The notes under the pieces: model-generated
The model's input: only the letters and a program-made list of their open reading frames with translations
Told to the model about the DNA's origin: nothing
The model's database searches: none
DNA from: an uncultured Gammaproteobacteria bacterium
Lineage (GTDB): Bacteria > Pseudomonadota > Gammaproteobacteria > GCA-2729495
NCBI GenBank assembly: GCA_947258805.1
Contig: CAMYJV010000001.1
Location: forward strand, 69,596-89,398
DNA length: 19,803 nt
Direction: 5' to 3'
Part shown: positions 1-7,202 of the stretch, one piece after another
How positions within the stretch are numbered: the first letter of the stretch is position 1
How the letters are laid out: each line of letters starts with the position of its first letter
Position numbers and translations under genes: made by a program

Positions 1-64
1 AGTTGGATAGAGACGCTCCGCCAGTGGTGGCGGCCACACATCCGGCCTCACATGAGGGGTGGTT

Positions 65-664
65 TCAGGCCGACCGGAGCGCAGAAGAACGTTTCAGGAA
101 TCCGAGTAACCCGAGCCCTGATGCCATCAGCCAGAAAGCTGCCGGCACGGGAACTACCGACCCGGATGAGGGAGATGTTCTCACGTAAGTAAAAAAGCCA
201 CCTGTGCCCCCACCTTGTCCCCACTCGGTAAAGAGGATATCGAAATAGATGTCCTCGCTGACCAGGTGCACTACGCCAGGCCTCTCCAGGATGTTGGGTC
301 CGACCCTGCTCTCAAGAGAGTTTTGCCACCCGGCGAAAAGCAACGAGCCGAAGTTGTCCGCGCTGACGCCGCTGTCAGGGTTGCCGTTCAGGCCCTGGAA
401 GGCCCAAAGGGTGCCGGCCGGGCTGCCACCGCCAAATGACGATTCCTGGATTGCATTGAACAATCCTTGCGTGTCACCGCGGGTGATTGACACCAGGGGC
501 GTCAGGCTGTCCTGGTTGACGGCCATTGTGGGATCTGCGAATGGCGCCTTGCTGAATGTAACCTCTGGTCCCATCCACACCGTTGCGGCGTTGGCCGCGG
601 TGGTGAGGGTCATCAGAAAGATGACCGTGATGATCTTCCTGCACAGACTGGTAGCCCTATCCAT
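65..664 (-). CDS. secreted VPLPA-CTERM sorting-domain protein, function unknown
   Basis: The product is 199 residues. The start at 664 is chosen because an AGGAAG ribosome site lies 8 bases upstream and the protein then opens directly with a signal peptide: basic start, hydrophobic stretch ITVIFLMTLTTAANA, likely cleavage after Ala-Asn-Ala. An in-frame start at 757 would put it behind about 30 residues of implausible basic sequence read through a terminator hairpin. The C-terminus has VPVPAAFWLMASGLGLLGF followed by KRSS: a VPxPA motif, a membrane helix and a basic tail, the tripartite VPLPA-CTERM variant of PEP-CTERM signals. Such proteins are exported and processed by an exosortase-type enzyme, and none is encoded here. 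The middle of the protein is glycine- and serine-rich and I do not recognise it. An extracellular or surface role is inferred; the sorting signal is clear. Confidence 0.85.
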   Translation of the reverse strand: MDRATSLCRKIITVIFLMTLTTAANAATVWMGPEVTFSKAPFADPTMAVNQDSLTPLVSITRGDTQGLFNAIQESSFGGGSPAGTLWAFQGLNGNPDSGVSADNFGSLLFAGWQNSLESRVGPNILERPGVVHLVSEDIYFDILFTEWGQGGGTGGFFTYVRTSPSSGSVVPVPAAFWLMASGLGLLGFLKRSSALRSA

Positions 665-683
665 GGCTTGCTTCCTTTGGATC

Positions 684-699
684 GGAACGTGAGCGTTCC
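684..699. promoter_or_regulatory. 6-4-6 inverted repeat just upstream of the VPLPA-CTERM gene
   Basis: GGAACG and CGTTCC form a perfect palindrome around a 4-base centre (TGAG), ending 20 bases before the start codon at 664 and just above the ribosome site. It could be a small mRNA hairpin controlling translation or an operator half-site pair. The sequence alone does not decide. Confidence 0.35.
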
Positions 700-716
700 T
701 TGTTGTTCTTCTAAAC

Positions 717-752
717 AAAAAAAGACGCAACCGCGCTTTCGCGCGTTGCGTC
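717..752 (-). terminator. strong intrinsic terminator (minus strand)
   Basis: On the minus strand GACGCAACGCGC, a GAAA tetraloop and GCGCGGTTGCGTC form a 12-bp stem with one bulged base. It is followed at once by seven T, then G and three more T. There is no T-tract on the plus-strand side, so it acts leftward. It lies only 52 bases before the start codon of the VPLPA-CTERM gene and about 570 bases past the yicC stop, so it more likely ends a separate RNA or acts as an attenuator than serves as the yicC terminator. Confidence 0.85.
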
Positions 753-826
753 ATCAAAGTTGATCGTAGCTAAACCAGCGGCCTGCTTACAAGCAGGTGT
801 GCCAGGCACCGACAAGGATGTCGGGA
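717..826 (-). ncRNA. candidate structured leader (attenuator) or small RNA
   Basis: Read on the minus strand, this stretch contains consecutive hairpins: CCGACA-TCCT-TGTCGG (6 bp, tetraloop TCCT), GGTG-CCTGGCA-CACC (4 bp), CCTGC-TTGTAA-GCAGG (5 bp), and then the long terminator stem at 752-724 with its T-tract. Four stems in about 110 bases with no reading frame is typical of a regulatory RNA. It matches no family I can name: the conserved cores of c-di-GMP, TPP, cobalamin, glycine, tmRNA, 6S and SRP RNA are absent. I could not find a good sigma-70 promoter upstream, so the 5' end is a guess. It may be an independent sRNA, or a conditional terminator for the VPLPA-CTERM gene. Confidence 0.4.
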
Positions 827-1321
827 TACCTATACTAATCAGCGACTTAAGAATTTAAGAGGCGGCGGCGGCAACCGTCATAATGCCGCTAAAGGCCAAC
901 GAAGCCCATGTTCGAGTTCCTGGCAGCTTATGTCCAGCTGTCGATGAAGGGCGCATCGCAGCAACATGGTCCGGCACCATCCGGGCAGGGTCTGCCAATG
1001 GACTTGGATACTCCTGGAGCGCTGTAGAGGGACCAACCGTGTCCCCATCCCGCAACCAAAAAACAGCGGCACCCCAAATGGGTCCCATCTGGGGCACCCC
1101 GGTGGGGGCAAAATCGTTCTGACGGGCTATGGCTTGAACCCCGTCCCCGACACTGCGGCAACTCAAAAGGGCTGGCATGCTGTAGCCGCTGGTTAAGAAA
1201 AACCGGGCGTATTCCAGGCGGCAGGGGGATCTTGCCTTGACCGGGAGGCCGGAAATGCTACGAGTCACGTCGGCGGCACTGGTCGGGAGGGGTTCGGAAC
1301 GGCTGGAAACAGGTCAGGAAG
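753..1321. other. gene-free stretch between the hairpin cluster and yicC
   Basis: I see no supportable gene here beyond the RNA hairpins at its left edge. The open frames present have no ribosome site, signal or recognisable domain. The notable element is an imperfect inverted repeat at 1072-1094: 11-base arms CCCCAAATGGG and CCCATCTGGGG around a single T, matching at 10 of 11 positions. No T-tract follows it on either strand. It may be a dispersed palindromic repeat. Confidence 0.5.
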
Positions 1322-2188
1322 TCACTCGACGTTCTGCACCTGCTCTCTCATCTGCTCGATGACGACCTTCAGGTCTACTGCCTGGCGCGTGGTTTCCTGG
1401 TCCGCCGATTTGGACGCGAGGGTATTGGCTTCCCGATTGAGTTCCTGCATCAGGAAATCCAGCCGCCGGCCGACGGGTTCGGTCTTGGCCAGCGTGCCGC
1501 GCACTTCTGCGACATGGGCCTCTAGCCGGTCGAGCTCTTCGCTGACATCCATTTTTTGCGCCAGCAGCGCCAGTTCCTGCTCCAGGCGGCCACTGTCCAG
1601 TTCGATATCCATGGCAGCAATTCGTTCGGTCAGACGAGTCCGTATTTCTTTGTGGACTTGCGGCAGGCGGGCCCTGACGGCCGTCACACAGCGCAGCAGT
1701 TCCGCGCAGCGCGATTCCAGCATCGCGAGAATCTTCTCACCTTCGCGCTCACGCGCGGCAGAGAGTTCCGTTAGCGCCTGCTCCAGCGCCGCGTTAATGA
1801 ACGGTTGCAGAGACTCCGTTTCCGTCTGTTCGGTTTCCAGTACGCCGGGCCAGCGCAGCACCGCAAGGGGGTCCACGCGCGCCGGATCCCGCAGCTCACC
1901 GGCCACGCTTTTTAAATAATCTGCAACCTGGCCGACGACCTCGAGGTTGAGCTTTTGCCGGGCGCCGCTCTCCGAATCGATGTTCAGCTGCAGACTCGCA
2001 TCCACCTTCCCGCGCCCCAGCTTCGCTGTCAGCGCGCCCCGGAGCTCCGGTTCCCAGCCACGCGCCGCGTCCGGCAGCCGCAGGCTGAGGTCCAGGTATC
2101 GGTGATTCACGGACCGCAGCTCCCAGCGCAGGCTGACGCCGTCCTGCTGCTGTTCCACGCGCGCGAAACCGGTCATGCTACAAATCAT
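1322..2188 (-). CDS. yicC: YicC family endoribonuclease
   Basis: The product is 288 residues, the usual family length. It opens with MICSMTGFARVEQ, the conserved YicC N-terminus (M-x-x-SMT-x-A/F-AR). The start at 2188 is set by that motif and by AGGAGA about 7 bases upstream; a longer in-frame start at 2254 would add 22 unconserved residues. LRSVNHRYLD near residue 27 and the C-terminal segment REANTLASKSADQETTRQAVDLK are further hallmarks, the latter being the conserved DUF1732 region. YicC proteins are hexameric RNA-cleaving enzymes of the cytoplasm, linked in E. coli to small-RNA turnover; that is family knowledge. In many relatives gmk follows yicC, but it does not here. The gene diverges from the PP2C/rph/rdgB run, with a promoter candidate at 2287-2315. 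Confidence 0.95.
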   Translation of the reverse strand: MICSMTGFARVEQQQDGVSLRWELRSVNHRYLDLSLRLPDAARGWEPELRGALTAKLGRGKVDASLQLNIDSESGARQKLNLEVVGQVADYLKSVAGELRDPARVDPLAVLRWPGVLETEQTETESLQPFINAALEQALTELSAAREREGEKILAMLESRCAELLRCVTAVRARLPQVHKEIRTRLTERIAAMDIELDSGRLEQELALLAQKMDVSEELDRLEAHVAEVRGTLAKTEPVGRRLDFLMQELNREANTLASKSADQETTRQAVDLKVVIEQMREQVQNVE

Positions 2189-2286
2189 TGGCCATTCTCC
2201 TGCGACCCCGGCCGCCCTCACAGACGTGAAGAATCCGGGTGCAACACTGAGCAATGCGCCCTAGAATCCCCGGCCGCATACCCAGT

Positions 2287-2315
2287 ATTGTAGAGGGGGT
2301 GTAAGGGAGTCTCCA
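2287..2315 (-). promoter_or_regulatory. candidate sigma-70 promoter for yicC
   Basis: On the minus strand TGGAGA (2315-2310) and TACAAT (2292-2287) are separated by 17 bases. Four of six positions match the -35 consensus and five of six the -10. Transcription would begin near 2280, giving a leader of about 90 bases to the yicC start at 2188. Confidence 0.45.
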
Positions 2316-2389
2316 TCATGCGGGCGCGCCGGCTCCCGGTAAACGACGTTTGGCGTAGCTCAACGAGCTAATTAGCTTAGGAATCCCGC

Positions 2390-3145
2390 GTGCAGATCGA
2401 ACACGCAGAAGTCAGCCTGATTGGCGACCGCAGCGAAAATCAGGATCGTGTCCTGGTGGTTGCTGAAAAGGGCGCCACCCTGATGATCTGCGTGGACGGC
2501 ATGGGCGGACACAGTGACGGCGCGAAGGCTGCCGAAGTCGCCAGCCAGACCATCGCCCAGGCCTTCTCGCGCGCCGTTAAACCGGTTTTCGACCCCCAGG
2601 GATTTCTGCACCTTGCTATTGGCCGTGCGCACACGAACCTGGTGGCCATCGGCGTAGAACAGTCGATGGACTCCCGGCCGCGCGCGACCTGTGCCGTTTG
2701 CCTGGTGCAAGACGGCGCGGCTTACTGGGCACACGTCGGTGACAGCCGGATTTACCTGTTACGCCAGTCCCGAGTGCTCGAGCGCACGCGGGACCACAGC
2801 CACGTGGAGCTATTGCTGCGCGAAGGCCTGATTTCCGAAGACGAAATAGCCGATCACCCCATGCGCAACTTCGTGGAATGTTGCCTGGGCGGCGACCCGC
2901 GCTTGCCCGGCATGTCCATTACCGGGCAGAAGAGTCTCAGTGCTGGCGACATGCTGCTGGTATGCACCGATGGCCTGTGGTCCGGGCTGGGCGATGATGA
3001 GATCGGCCAGACCCTGGGCAGCAAAGACGCGCTGTATGAAGGCTTGCGGGTGCTCGGTCAGCAGGCCGTCGAGGCCTGCGGCCCCTATGCCGACAATACG
3101 TCGGCCGTGGCAGTGCGTGTCCATAACGGCAAGGCTGAATCTTGA
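2390..3145 (+). CDS. PP2C-family serine/threonine protein phosphatase
   Basis: The product is 251 residues, a single bacterial-type PPM/PP2C catalytic domain with no membrane segment or extra domain. Visible motifs in order: GDRSENQDR (12-20), [11 protein letters not shown] (34-44, metal-binding Asp36), [11 protein letters not shown] (115-125), TRDHS (133-137), [10 protein letters not shown] (191-200, Asp194) and DNTSA (235-239, Asp235). All the metal-coordinating aspartates expected for a Mn/Mg-dependent phosphatase are present, so it should be active. The start is GTG at 2390, with TTAGGA 7 bases upstream. A perfect small hairpin (TAGCTC-AAC-GAGCTA, 2356-2370) lies in the leader. No partner kinase is encoded in the window. 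The stop overlaps the rph start, so the two are translationally coupled; a phosphatase gene beside yicC and rph is common in gammaproteobacteria. Confidence 0.93.
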   Translation: MQIEHAEVSLIGDRSENQDRVLVVAEKGATLMICVDGMGGHSDGAKAAEVASQTIAQAFSRAVKPVFDPQGFLHLAIGRAHTNLVAIGVEQSMDSRPRATCAVCLVQDGAAYWAHVGDSRIYLLRQSRVLERTRDHSHVELLLREGLISEDEIADHPMRNFVECCLGGDPRLPGMSITGQKSLSAGDMLLVCTDGLWSGLGDDEIGQTLGSKDALYEGLRVLGQQAVEACGPYADNTSAVAVRVHNGKAES

Positions 3146-3879
3146 GCCGGCCCAGCGGCCGGCGGCCGAACGAATTGCGCCCGGTCAGCTTCACGACGGA
3201 TTTTACTGCGCACGCTGAAGGCTCCGTGCTGGCAGCTTTCGGCTCGACGCGAGTTCTGTGCACGGCCAGCGTTGAGACCGGCGTGCCGCCGTTCCTGCGC
3301 GGCCGCGGCCAGGGCTGGATCACGGCCGAATACGGGATGTTGCCCCGCGCAACGCACACGCGCTCGCGCCGGGAAGCCAGCGCGGGCAAGCAGGGCGGGC
3401 GCACGCTGGAGATTCAGCGGCTGATTGGCCGCTCTTTGCGCGCAGCTGTCGACCTGGACGCGCTCGGGGAGCACACGGTAACCCTGGACTGCGACGTGTT
3501 GCAGGCCGACGGCGGTACGCGCACCGCGGCGATCTCGGGTGCTTACGTTGCACTGCGCATGGCCACCGAGCGGCTGCTCTCGCGCACCCAGCTCGCGGCC
3601 GACCCGGTACACGGCCAGGTGGCGGCGGTGTCCGTAGGCATTTTTGACGGTGTCCCGGTCCTCGACCTCGACTATGCGGAAGACTCGGCCGCCGAAACGG
3701 ACATGAATGTCGTGATGAACGACGCCAGTGCGTTTATCGAATTGCAGGGCACTGCCGAAGGCCACGCATTCCGGCGTGACGAGCTGAACCAGCTGCTGGA
3801 CCTTGCCGGCGCAGGCATCCAGGCCATCATGGCTGCGCAGAACCAGGCCCTGCAGGGCTGGCGCGACGCGCGACGCTAG
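3142..3879 (+). CDS. rph: ribonuclease PH (tRNA 3'-end processing)
   Basis: The product is 245 residues. RNase PH is a phosphorolytic 3'-5' exoribonuclease that trims tRNA precursors after the CCA end and forms a hexameric ring. Conserved blocks: [13 protein letters not shown] (3-15), [18 protein letters not shown] (61-78), the phosphate-binding GGTRTA (124-129) and [17 protein letters not shown] (175-191, with catalytic Asp181 and Asp187). The protein is complete, unlike the frameshifted rph of E. coli K-12. The start must be TTG at 3142: the family's N-terminal motif begins two codons later and no ATG or GTG is available before the conserved core. The TTG shares bases with the upstream TGA stop (TTGA), and only a weak AAGG site lies 5', so expression probably depends on translational coupling. 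rdgB follows after 3 bases. Confidence 0.96.
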   Translation: MSRPSGRRPNELRPVSFTTDFTAHAEGSVLAAFGSTRVLCTASVETGVPPFLRGRGQGWITAEYGMLPRATHTRSRREASAGKQGGRTLEIQRLIGRSLRAAVDLDALGEHTVTLDCDVLQADGGTRTAAISGAYVALRMATERLLSRTQLAADPVHGQVAAVSVGIFDGVPVLDLDYAEDSAAETDMNVVMNDASAFIELQGTAEGHAFRRDELNQLLDLAGAGIQAIMAAQNQALQGWRDARR

Positions 3880-3882
3880 CCC

Positions 3883-4497
3883 ATGGCCGGCGAACGTGTG
3901 CGCGTGGTGCTTGCCACCGGGAACGAAGGCAAACGACGCGAACTGGAAGCCCTGCTGGGCAAGGACTGGGAGCTGGTATCCCAGGTGGCGCTGGGAGTTG
4001 TTGCGGTGGAAGAAACGGGCACGACGTTTCTCGAAAACGCGCTGTTGAAGGCCCGCCATGCGTCGGCCGCCACCGGCCTGCCGGCCATCGCCGACGACTC
4101 CGGCCTCGAAGTCACCGCGCTCGGCGGGGCGCCGGGCGTCCATTCGGCCCGCTATGCGGGTCTTGCTAGCGACGACGCCGCCAATAATTCGAAACTCCTT
4201 GAGGCCCTTGCGGGTTTGCCGCCGACGGAGCGCGGCGCGCGCTTCCGTTGCGTGATGGTGTTCGTCCGCGGGCCTGATGATCCGTTCCCCGTGGTCGCCG
4301 ACTGCAGCTGGGATGGCGTTATTGCCACCGAGGCCCGGGGTACGCTCGGCTTCGGCTATGACCCGTTGTTCATCGACCCGGCGTCCGGCCGGCATTCGGC
4401 GGAGTTGACCCCGCAGGAAAAGAACGCTCGCAGCCACCGTGGGCAGGCCGCGCGGGCCTTGCGCGATCAGCTGCTGGCGCAATCGGGTTCACGCTGA
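3883..4497 (+). CDS. rdgB: XTP/dITP pyrophosphatase (RdgB/HAM1)
   Basis: The product is 204 residues. It hydrolyses non-canonical purine triphosphates (dITP, XTP, ITP) to monophosphate and pyrophosphate, keeping inosine and xanthine out of DNA and RNA. Motifs: VVLATGNEGKRREL (8-21, the T/SxNxxK nucleotide-binding loop), ADDSGLEVTALGGAPGVHSARYAG (70-93, catalytic Asp71/Asp72), FGYDPLF (157-163) and SHRGQA (184-189). Length and all motifs are normal. The ATG lies 3 bases after the rph stop, so rph and rdgB form one unit. The usual next gene in relatives, hemW, is absent; rdgB is followed instead by the DnaA-box region. Confidence 0.96.
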   Translation: MAGERVRVVLATGNEGKRRELEALLGKDWELVSQVALGVVAVEETGTTFLENALLKARHASAATGLPAIADDSGLEVTALGGAPGVHSARYAGLASDDAANNSKLLEALAGLPPTERGARFRCVMVFVRGPDDPFPVVADCSWDGVIATEARGTLGFGYDPLFIDPASGRHSAELTPQEKNARSHRGQAARALRDQLLAQSGSR

Positions 4498-4505
4498 ATA
4501 CGCTT

Positions 4506-4514
4506 TTATCCACA
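4506..4514 (+). promoter_or_regulatory. perfect DnaA box
   Basis: TTATCCACA is an exact match to the highest-affinity DnaA box consensus. It begins 9 bases after the rdgB stop codon. Confidence 0.6.
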
Positions 4515-4626
4515 GCCCGTGGCGAATCTACGGTTTTCATAGAGATATAGATCATCAGCTAGCTGCCCGCGCCACAATTGCCTGTAACCCATTGTTTTCT
4601 ATAGGGCGCCCCAAGTTACTGAAATT

Positions 4627-4651
4627 GGTGCGAATGATCACTTTTCGCACC
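4627..4651. other. perfect 8-bp stem-loop upstream of rpmE
   Basis: GGTGCGAA (4627-4634) and TTCGCACC (4644-4651) flank a 9-base centre. GCCCC to the left and GGGGC to the right (near 4657-4661) could extend the fold around an internal loop. No T-tract follows on either strand, so it is not an intrinsic terminator. It may be an operator or the end of the rdgB transcript. Confidence 0.4.
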
Positions 4652-4695
4652 ACGATGGGGCACTCCAGGGCGCGGCGGGACTTCTGTACACAGAC

Positions 4696-4704
4696 TTATC
4701 CACA
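4696..4704 (+). promoter_or_regulatory. second perfect DnaA box
   Basis: A second exact TTATCCACA, in the same orientation as the first and 190 bases away. The chance of two exact 9-mers on one strand in 350 bases is very low. Confidence 0.6.
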
Positions 4705-4771
4705 GCCTGCTGGAAACCTGTTTCATATGCGGGACCAAGTTTTCGCGGTCGGCGTGCTCACGCGCAACCCA

Positions 4772-4800
4772 TTGATCGCTGCAGCCCCGGCGGCTATGCT
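4772..4800 (+). promoter_or_regulatory. candidate sigma-70 promoter for rpmE
   Basis: TTGATC (4772-4777) and TATGCT (4795-4800) are separated by exactly 17 bases, each matching four of six consensus positions. Transcription would start near 4807, giving a leader of about 45 bases to the rpmE start at 4852. Confidence 0.5.
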
Positions 4801-4851
4801 TCGCGCCCCTGCAAATGCTCGCACGGCCCGATGGGCCCCGGAAACACGGCC

Positions 4852-5061
4852 ATGAAACCGGACATTCACCCGCCATACGAAGCCATCAACGTTGTCTGCA
4901 GCTGCGGCAATGAGTTCACCACCCGTTCGACCCTGGGCGAAGAGCTTCACGTCGAGGTCTGCTCCTCGTGTCACCCGTTCTACACGGGCAAGCAAAAAAT
5001 GTTGGATACGGCCGGTCGGGTGGACAAGTTCCGCCGCAAATACGGGCTTTCGTCCGGATAG
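4852..5061 (+). CDS. rpmE: 50S ribosomal protein L31, zinc-binding (C+) type
   Basis: The product is 69 residues, normal for L31, which bridges the 50S and 30S subunits. The start at 4852 gives [10 protein letters not shown], matching the family N-terminus; GGA at about 4839-4846 serves as ribosome site. A start at 4831 would add seven unconserved residues. VVCSCGNEF and [15 protein letters not shown] supply the two Cys pairs that bind zinc, so this is the zinc-dependent paralogue, the form replaced by RpmE2 under zinc limitation in some bacteria. I did not find a convincing Zur palindrome at the promoter. The gene appears monocistronic. Confidence 0.96.
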   Translation: MKPDIHPPYEAINVVCSCGNEFTTRSTLGEELHVEVCSSCHPFYTGKQKMLDTAGRVDKFRRKYGLSSG

Positions 5062-5081
5062 CAGCCCGCGTGGCGGGTCCG

Positions 5082-5109
5082 TGCAAGCCCCGCTGGCCTC
5101 ACCTATAAT
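5082..5109 (+). promoter_or_regulatory. candidate promoter for gltA
   Basis: TATAAT (5104-5109) is an exact -10 consensus in otherwise GC-rich DNA. The best -35 at a suitable distance is only TGCAAG (5082-5087), so an activator may be needed. Transcription from here gives a leader of about 138 bases before gltA, containing a GC-rich hairpin at about 5123-5152. Confidence 0.45.
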
Positions 5110-5253
5110 AAACGGCCCCTTTGCCGGGGGCGCTCGCATCGACGCGCCCGGCTGACAAGCCCAGACAATAAGCGCGCTGCCCGCTCTGGCCGGCTCGCGC
5201 GAACAGGCCGACACGGGCTAGAGTTTCTTGTGGGTTAGCGAGATCCAGACTAT

Positions 5254-6549
5254 ATGAGCCGAGAAAGTTTTAGCCTTAATAACCCCAACAACGGCGAGTC
5301 CGTCGACCTGGATGTCCATTCAGGCACCGTTGGCCCAGACGTCGTTGATGTTCGCCGGCTCTACGCCAGCCAGGGCGTGTTTACCTACGATCCCGGATAT
5401 GCATCGACGGCCAGCTGCGAAAGCACGATCACTTATATCGACGGTGATCAGGGCATATTGATGTACCGCGGTTACCCCATCGAACAGCTCGCGCAGCACT
5501 CCAGTTTTATCGAGGTGGCGTATCTGCTGCTGTACGGCGATCTGCCGAACGGCGAGGATCTCGCGGCCTTCGAGCAGAGCATCCGTCTGCATACGATGAT
5601 CAATGAGACGATACTGCGGCTGTTCAACGGCTTTCACTACGATGCGCACCCGATGGCGATGGTTGCCGGCGTCGTGGGCTCCATGTCGGCCTTCTACCAC
5701 GATACGACCGACATTCATGACGAGCGGCACCGCGATATTTTCGCCCACCGGATCATTGCCAAGCTGCCAACGATTGCGGCGGCGGCGTACAAGCACTCCC
5801 TCGGCCAGCCTTTCTCGTATCCGCGCAACGACCTGGACTACTCGTCCAACCTGCTGCACATGTTCTTTGCCGTGCCGGCGGAGCAATATGAGGTCGACCC
5901 CGTGGCAGCCGAAGCGCTCGATCTGCTGTTCACGTTACACGCGGACCACGAGCAGAACTGCAGCACGTCTACCGTGCGCCTTGCCGGCAGTTCGGGCACC
6001 AATCCTTATTCCGCCATCGCCGCGGGCATTGCGGCGCTGTGGGGCCCCGCCCACGGTGGGGCGAACGAAGCCGTGCTGAACATGTTGCAGGAGATCGGCT
6101 CCGTTGATCGCATCGACACCTATGTGGCTAAGGCGAAAGACAAGGATGACCCGTTTCGGCTGATGGGCTTCGGCCATCGCGTTTACAAAAACTTCGATCC
6201 TCGCGCGACGCTGATTCGCGAGGCTTGTCACAAGGTGCTGGCGAGTCTCGGCCGGGTGGATACGCCTCTGTTCGACCTGGCGTTGCGGCTGGAGGAGATT
6301 GCGCTGAAGGACGAGTACTTCATTGAGAAGAAACTCTATCCCAACGTGGATTTCTACTCGGGCATCATCTACCGGGCCCTGGGCCTGCCCACGTCAATGT
6401 TCACCGTGATGTTTGCGATTGCCAGGGCTGTCGGCTGGGTGACGCAATGGCGGGAGATGATAGCCGACCCGGAAGGGCGCATCGGCCGTCCCCGGCAGCT
6501 CTATACGGGCCCCGCGAAGCGGGACTACGTGCCCATTACATCGCGCTGA
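5254..6549 (+). CDS. gltA: citrate synthase, hexameric type II
   Basis: The product is 431 residues, the usual length for the NADH-sensitive hexameric enzyme of gammaproteobacteria. It condenses oxaloacetate with acetyl-CoA to citrate, the first step of the TCA cycle. The catalytic triad is present: His267 in [11 protein letters not shown], His308 in [15 protein letters not shown], and Asp366 in [10 protein letters not shown]. The small N-terminal beta domain ([20 protein letters not shown], 45-64) is typical of type II. The ATG at 5254 has only a weak GCGAGA ribosome site, but the N-terminus aligns with the family. The gene stands alone, away from the sdh/suc genes, and its end overlaps the convergent downstream gene by 14 bases. 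No terminator is visible in the overlap. Confidence 0.97.
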   Translation: MSRESFSLNNPNNGESVDLDVHSGTVGPDVVDVRRLYASQGVFTYDPGYASTASCESTITYIDGDQGILMYRGYPIEQLAQHSSFIEVAYLLLYGDLPNGEDLAAFEQSIRLHTMINETILRLFNGFHYDAHPMAMVAGVVGSMSAFYHDTTDIHDERHRDIFAHRIIAKLPTIAAAAYKHSLGQPFSYPRNDLDYSSNLLHMFFAVPAEQYEVDPVAAEALDLLFTLHADHEQNCSTSTVRLAGSSGTNPYSAIAAGIAALWGPAHGGANEAVLNMLQEIGSVDRIDTYVAKAKDKDDPFRLMGFGHRVYKNFDPRATLIREACHKVLASLGRVDTPLFDLALRLEEIALKDEYFIEKKLYPNVDFYSGIIYRALGLPTSMFTVMFAIARAVGWVTQWREMIADPEGRIGRPRQLYTGPAKRDYVPITSR

Positions 6550-7165
6550 GGAATTCTTCTTCGTCCAGCAGTCGCGCCACCTCCCGGTGGTTGGCGCGCT
6601 GCATTGGCCGCCCGTCGACCCGGCTCAACGGCGCCTGGGCCCGGCGCCGTTCCGGGAAAACGGCCGCCAGGTACTCGAAGTCCTCGGCGTAGAAGCGATA
6701 TCCCGGAACGCGTTTCGCCTCGCCGCGGCGCCAGCGGTGCTGGAACTGAATCGCGCGTGCGTCCAGCCCCAGTGCGCCCAGCTGTGCACCCACCGCTTCC
6801 GGCGCGTCGCTGTACAGATGCAGGTCAATGGCGGAGTGTTCCGTGGCCGTGCCTGCCAGCACCGGGCCGACCAGCCGCGGATTGAAAACATCCAGCCGAC
6901 GCATCACGCCCACAGCCGCCTCGCGCAAGCGGCGCAGCTGCGGGTGGTGACTGTCGCCCCGGAAAATCCGGTTGCGCGCCGCCAGCGCGGCTTCTACTTC
7001 TCCGTTACTCGGCAGTGGCCCGGCGCTCAGGCCCAGGCGTTCGCAGGCCTTGGCTTTGGCCAGTCGGTAGTCGGTGACGCCCCGCTCCATCATGATGCGC
7101 GCCGCTTCGTCGGCGATGCTGGCACGGCGGTGGTCCGGGCGCTGGCCGTTTGGCTTCGACCTCAT
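6536..7165 (-). CDS. uncharacterised protein, possibly nucleotidyltransferase-like
   Basis: The product is 209 residues. The start at 7165 is supported by GGAGAG about 7 bases upstream and follows the mrcA stop after 37 bases, so the two are probably co-transcribed. The N-terminus is basic and polar. The segment around residues 13-50 ([32 protein letters not shown]) is helical and resembles a short conserved region of proteins annotated as nucleotidyltransferase-like. The middle, [21 protein letters not shown], has the G-x-[hydrophobic]...D-x-[hydrophobic]-H layout seen in minimal nucleotidyltransferases, but I cannot assign catalytic residues firmly. There is no signal peptide or membrane segment. 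It is a cytoplasmic protein of unknown function. The 3' end overlaps the end of gltA by 14 bases on the opposite strand. Confidence 0.8.
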   Translation of the reverse strand: MRSKPNGQRPDHRRASIADEAARIMMERGVTDYRLAKAKACERLGLSAGPLPSNGEVEAALAARNRIFRGDSHHPQLRRLREAAVGVMRRLDVFNPRLVGPVLAGTATEHSAIDLHLYSDAPEAVGAQLGALGLDARAIQFQHRWRRGEAKRVPGYRFYAEDFEYLAAVFPERRRAQAPLSRVDGRPMQRANHREVARLLDEEEFLSAM

Positions 7166-7202
7166 TTTAGGCTCTCCGTGATGGCTGGCGCGCGGGCGCT
7201 GC

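Larger units (their letters stand above)
4498..4851. other. AT-richer intergenic region between rdgB and rpmE with DnaA boxes
   Basis: This stretch of about 350 bases carries no convincing gene. By hand count the first 240 bases are about 52% GC, and the first 60 only 45%, clearly below the adjoining genes. It holds two perfect DnaA boxes in the same orientation, an AT-rich run between them (about 4527-4556), a stem-loop at 4627-4651 and an rpmE promoter candidate at its right end. No intrinsic terminator for rph-rdgB is visible. Confidence 0.6.

Noticed and set aside
18..33. Perfect hairpin CCGCCA-GTGG-TGGCGG after the VPLPA-CTERM gene as its terminator
   Set aside because: No T-tract follows on the minus strand and the window ends just beyond, so terminator status cannot be supported.
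782..797. Anticodon-arm-like hairpin (CCTGC-TTGTAA-GCAGG on the minus strand), suggesting tRNA-Thr
   Set aside because: A 7-base CTTGTAA loop would leave unpaired stem bases, and no D-arm, T-arm or acceptor stem is present.
790..808. Sigma-54-like sequence TGGCAC...CTTGT on the minus strand upstream of the VPLPA-CTERM gene, attractive because some PEP-CTERM genes use RpoN
   Set aside because: The -12 part lacks the required GC and the spacing is one base too long, so it does not meet the sigma-54 consensus.
855..1268. A 137-codon open frame on the minus strand between the hairpin cluster and yicC
   Set aside because: It has no ribosome site, no recognisable domain and an amino-acid mix typical of chance translation of GC-rich DNA.
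3085..4482. Large open frame (465 codons) on the minus strand opposite rph and rdgB
   Set aside because: It lies antisense to two fully conserved genes and is a by-product of GC-rich codon use.
4439..4855. Open frame covering the rdgB-rpmE intergenic region
   Set aside because: It starts inside rdgB, has no ribosome site or domain, and spans the DnaA boxes and the rpmE promoter.
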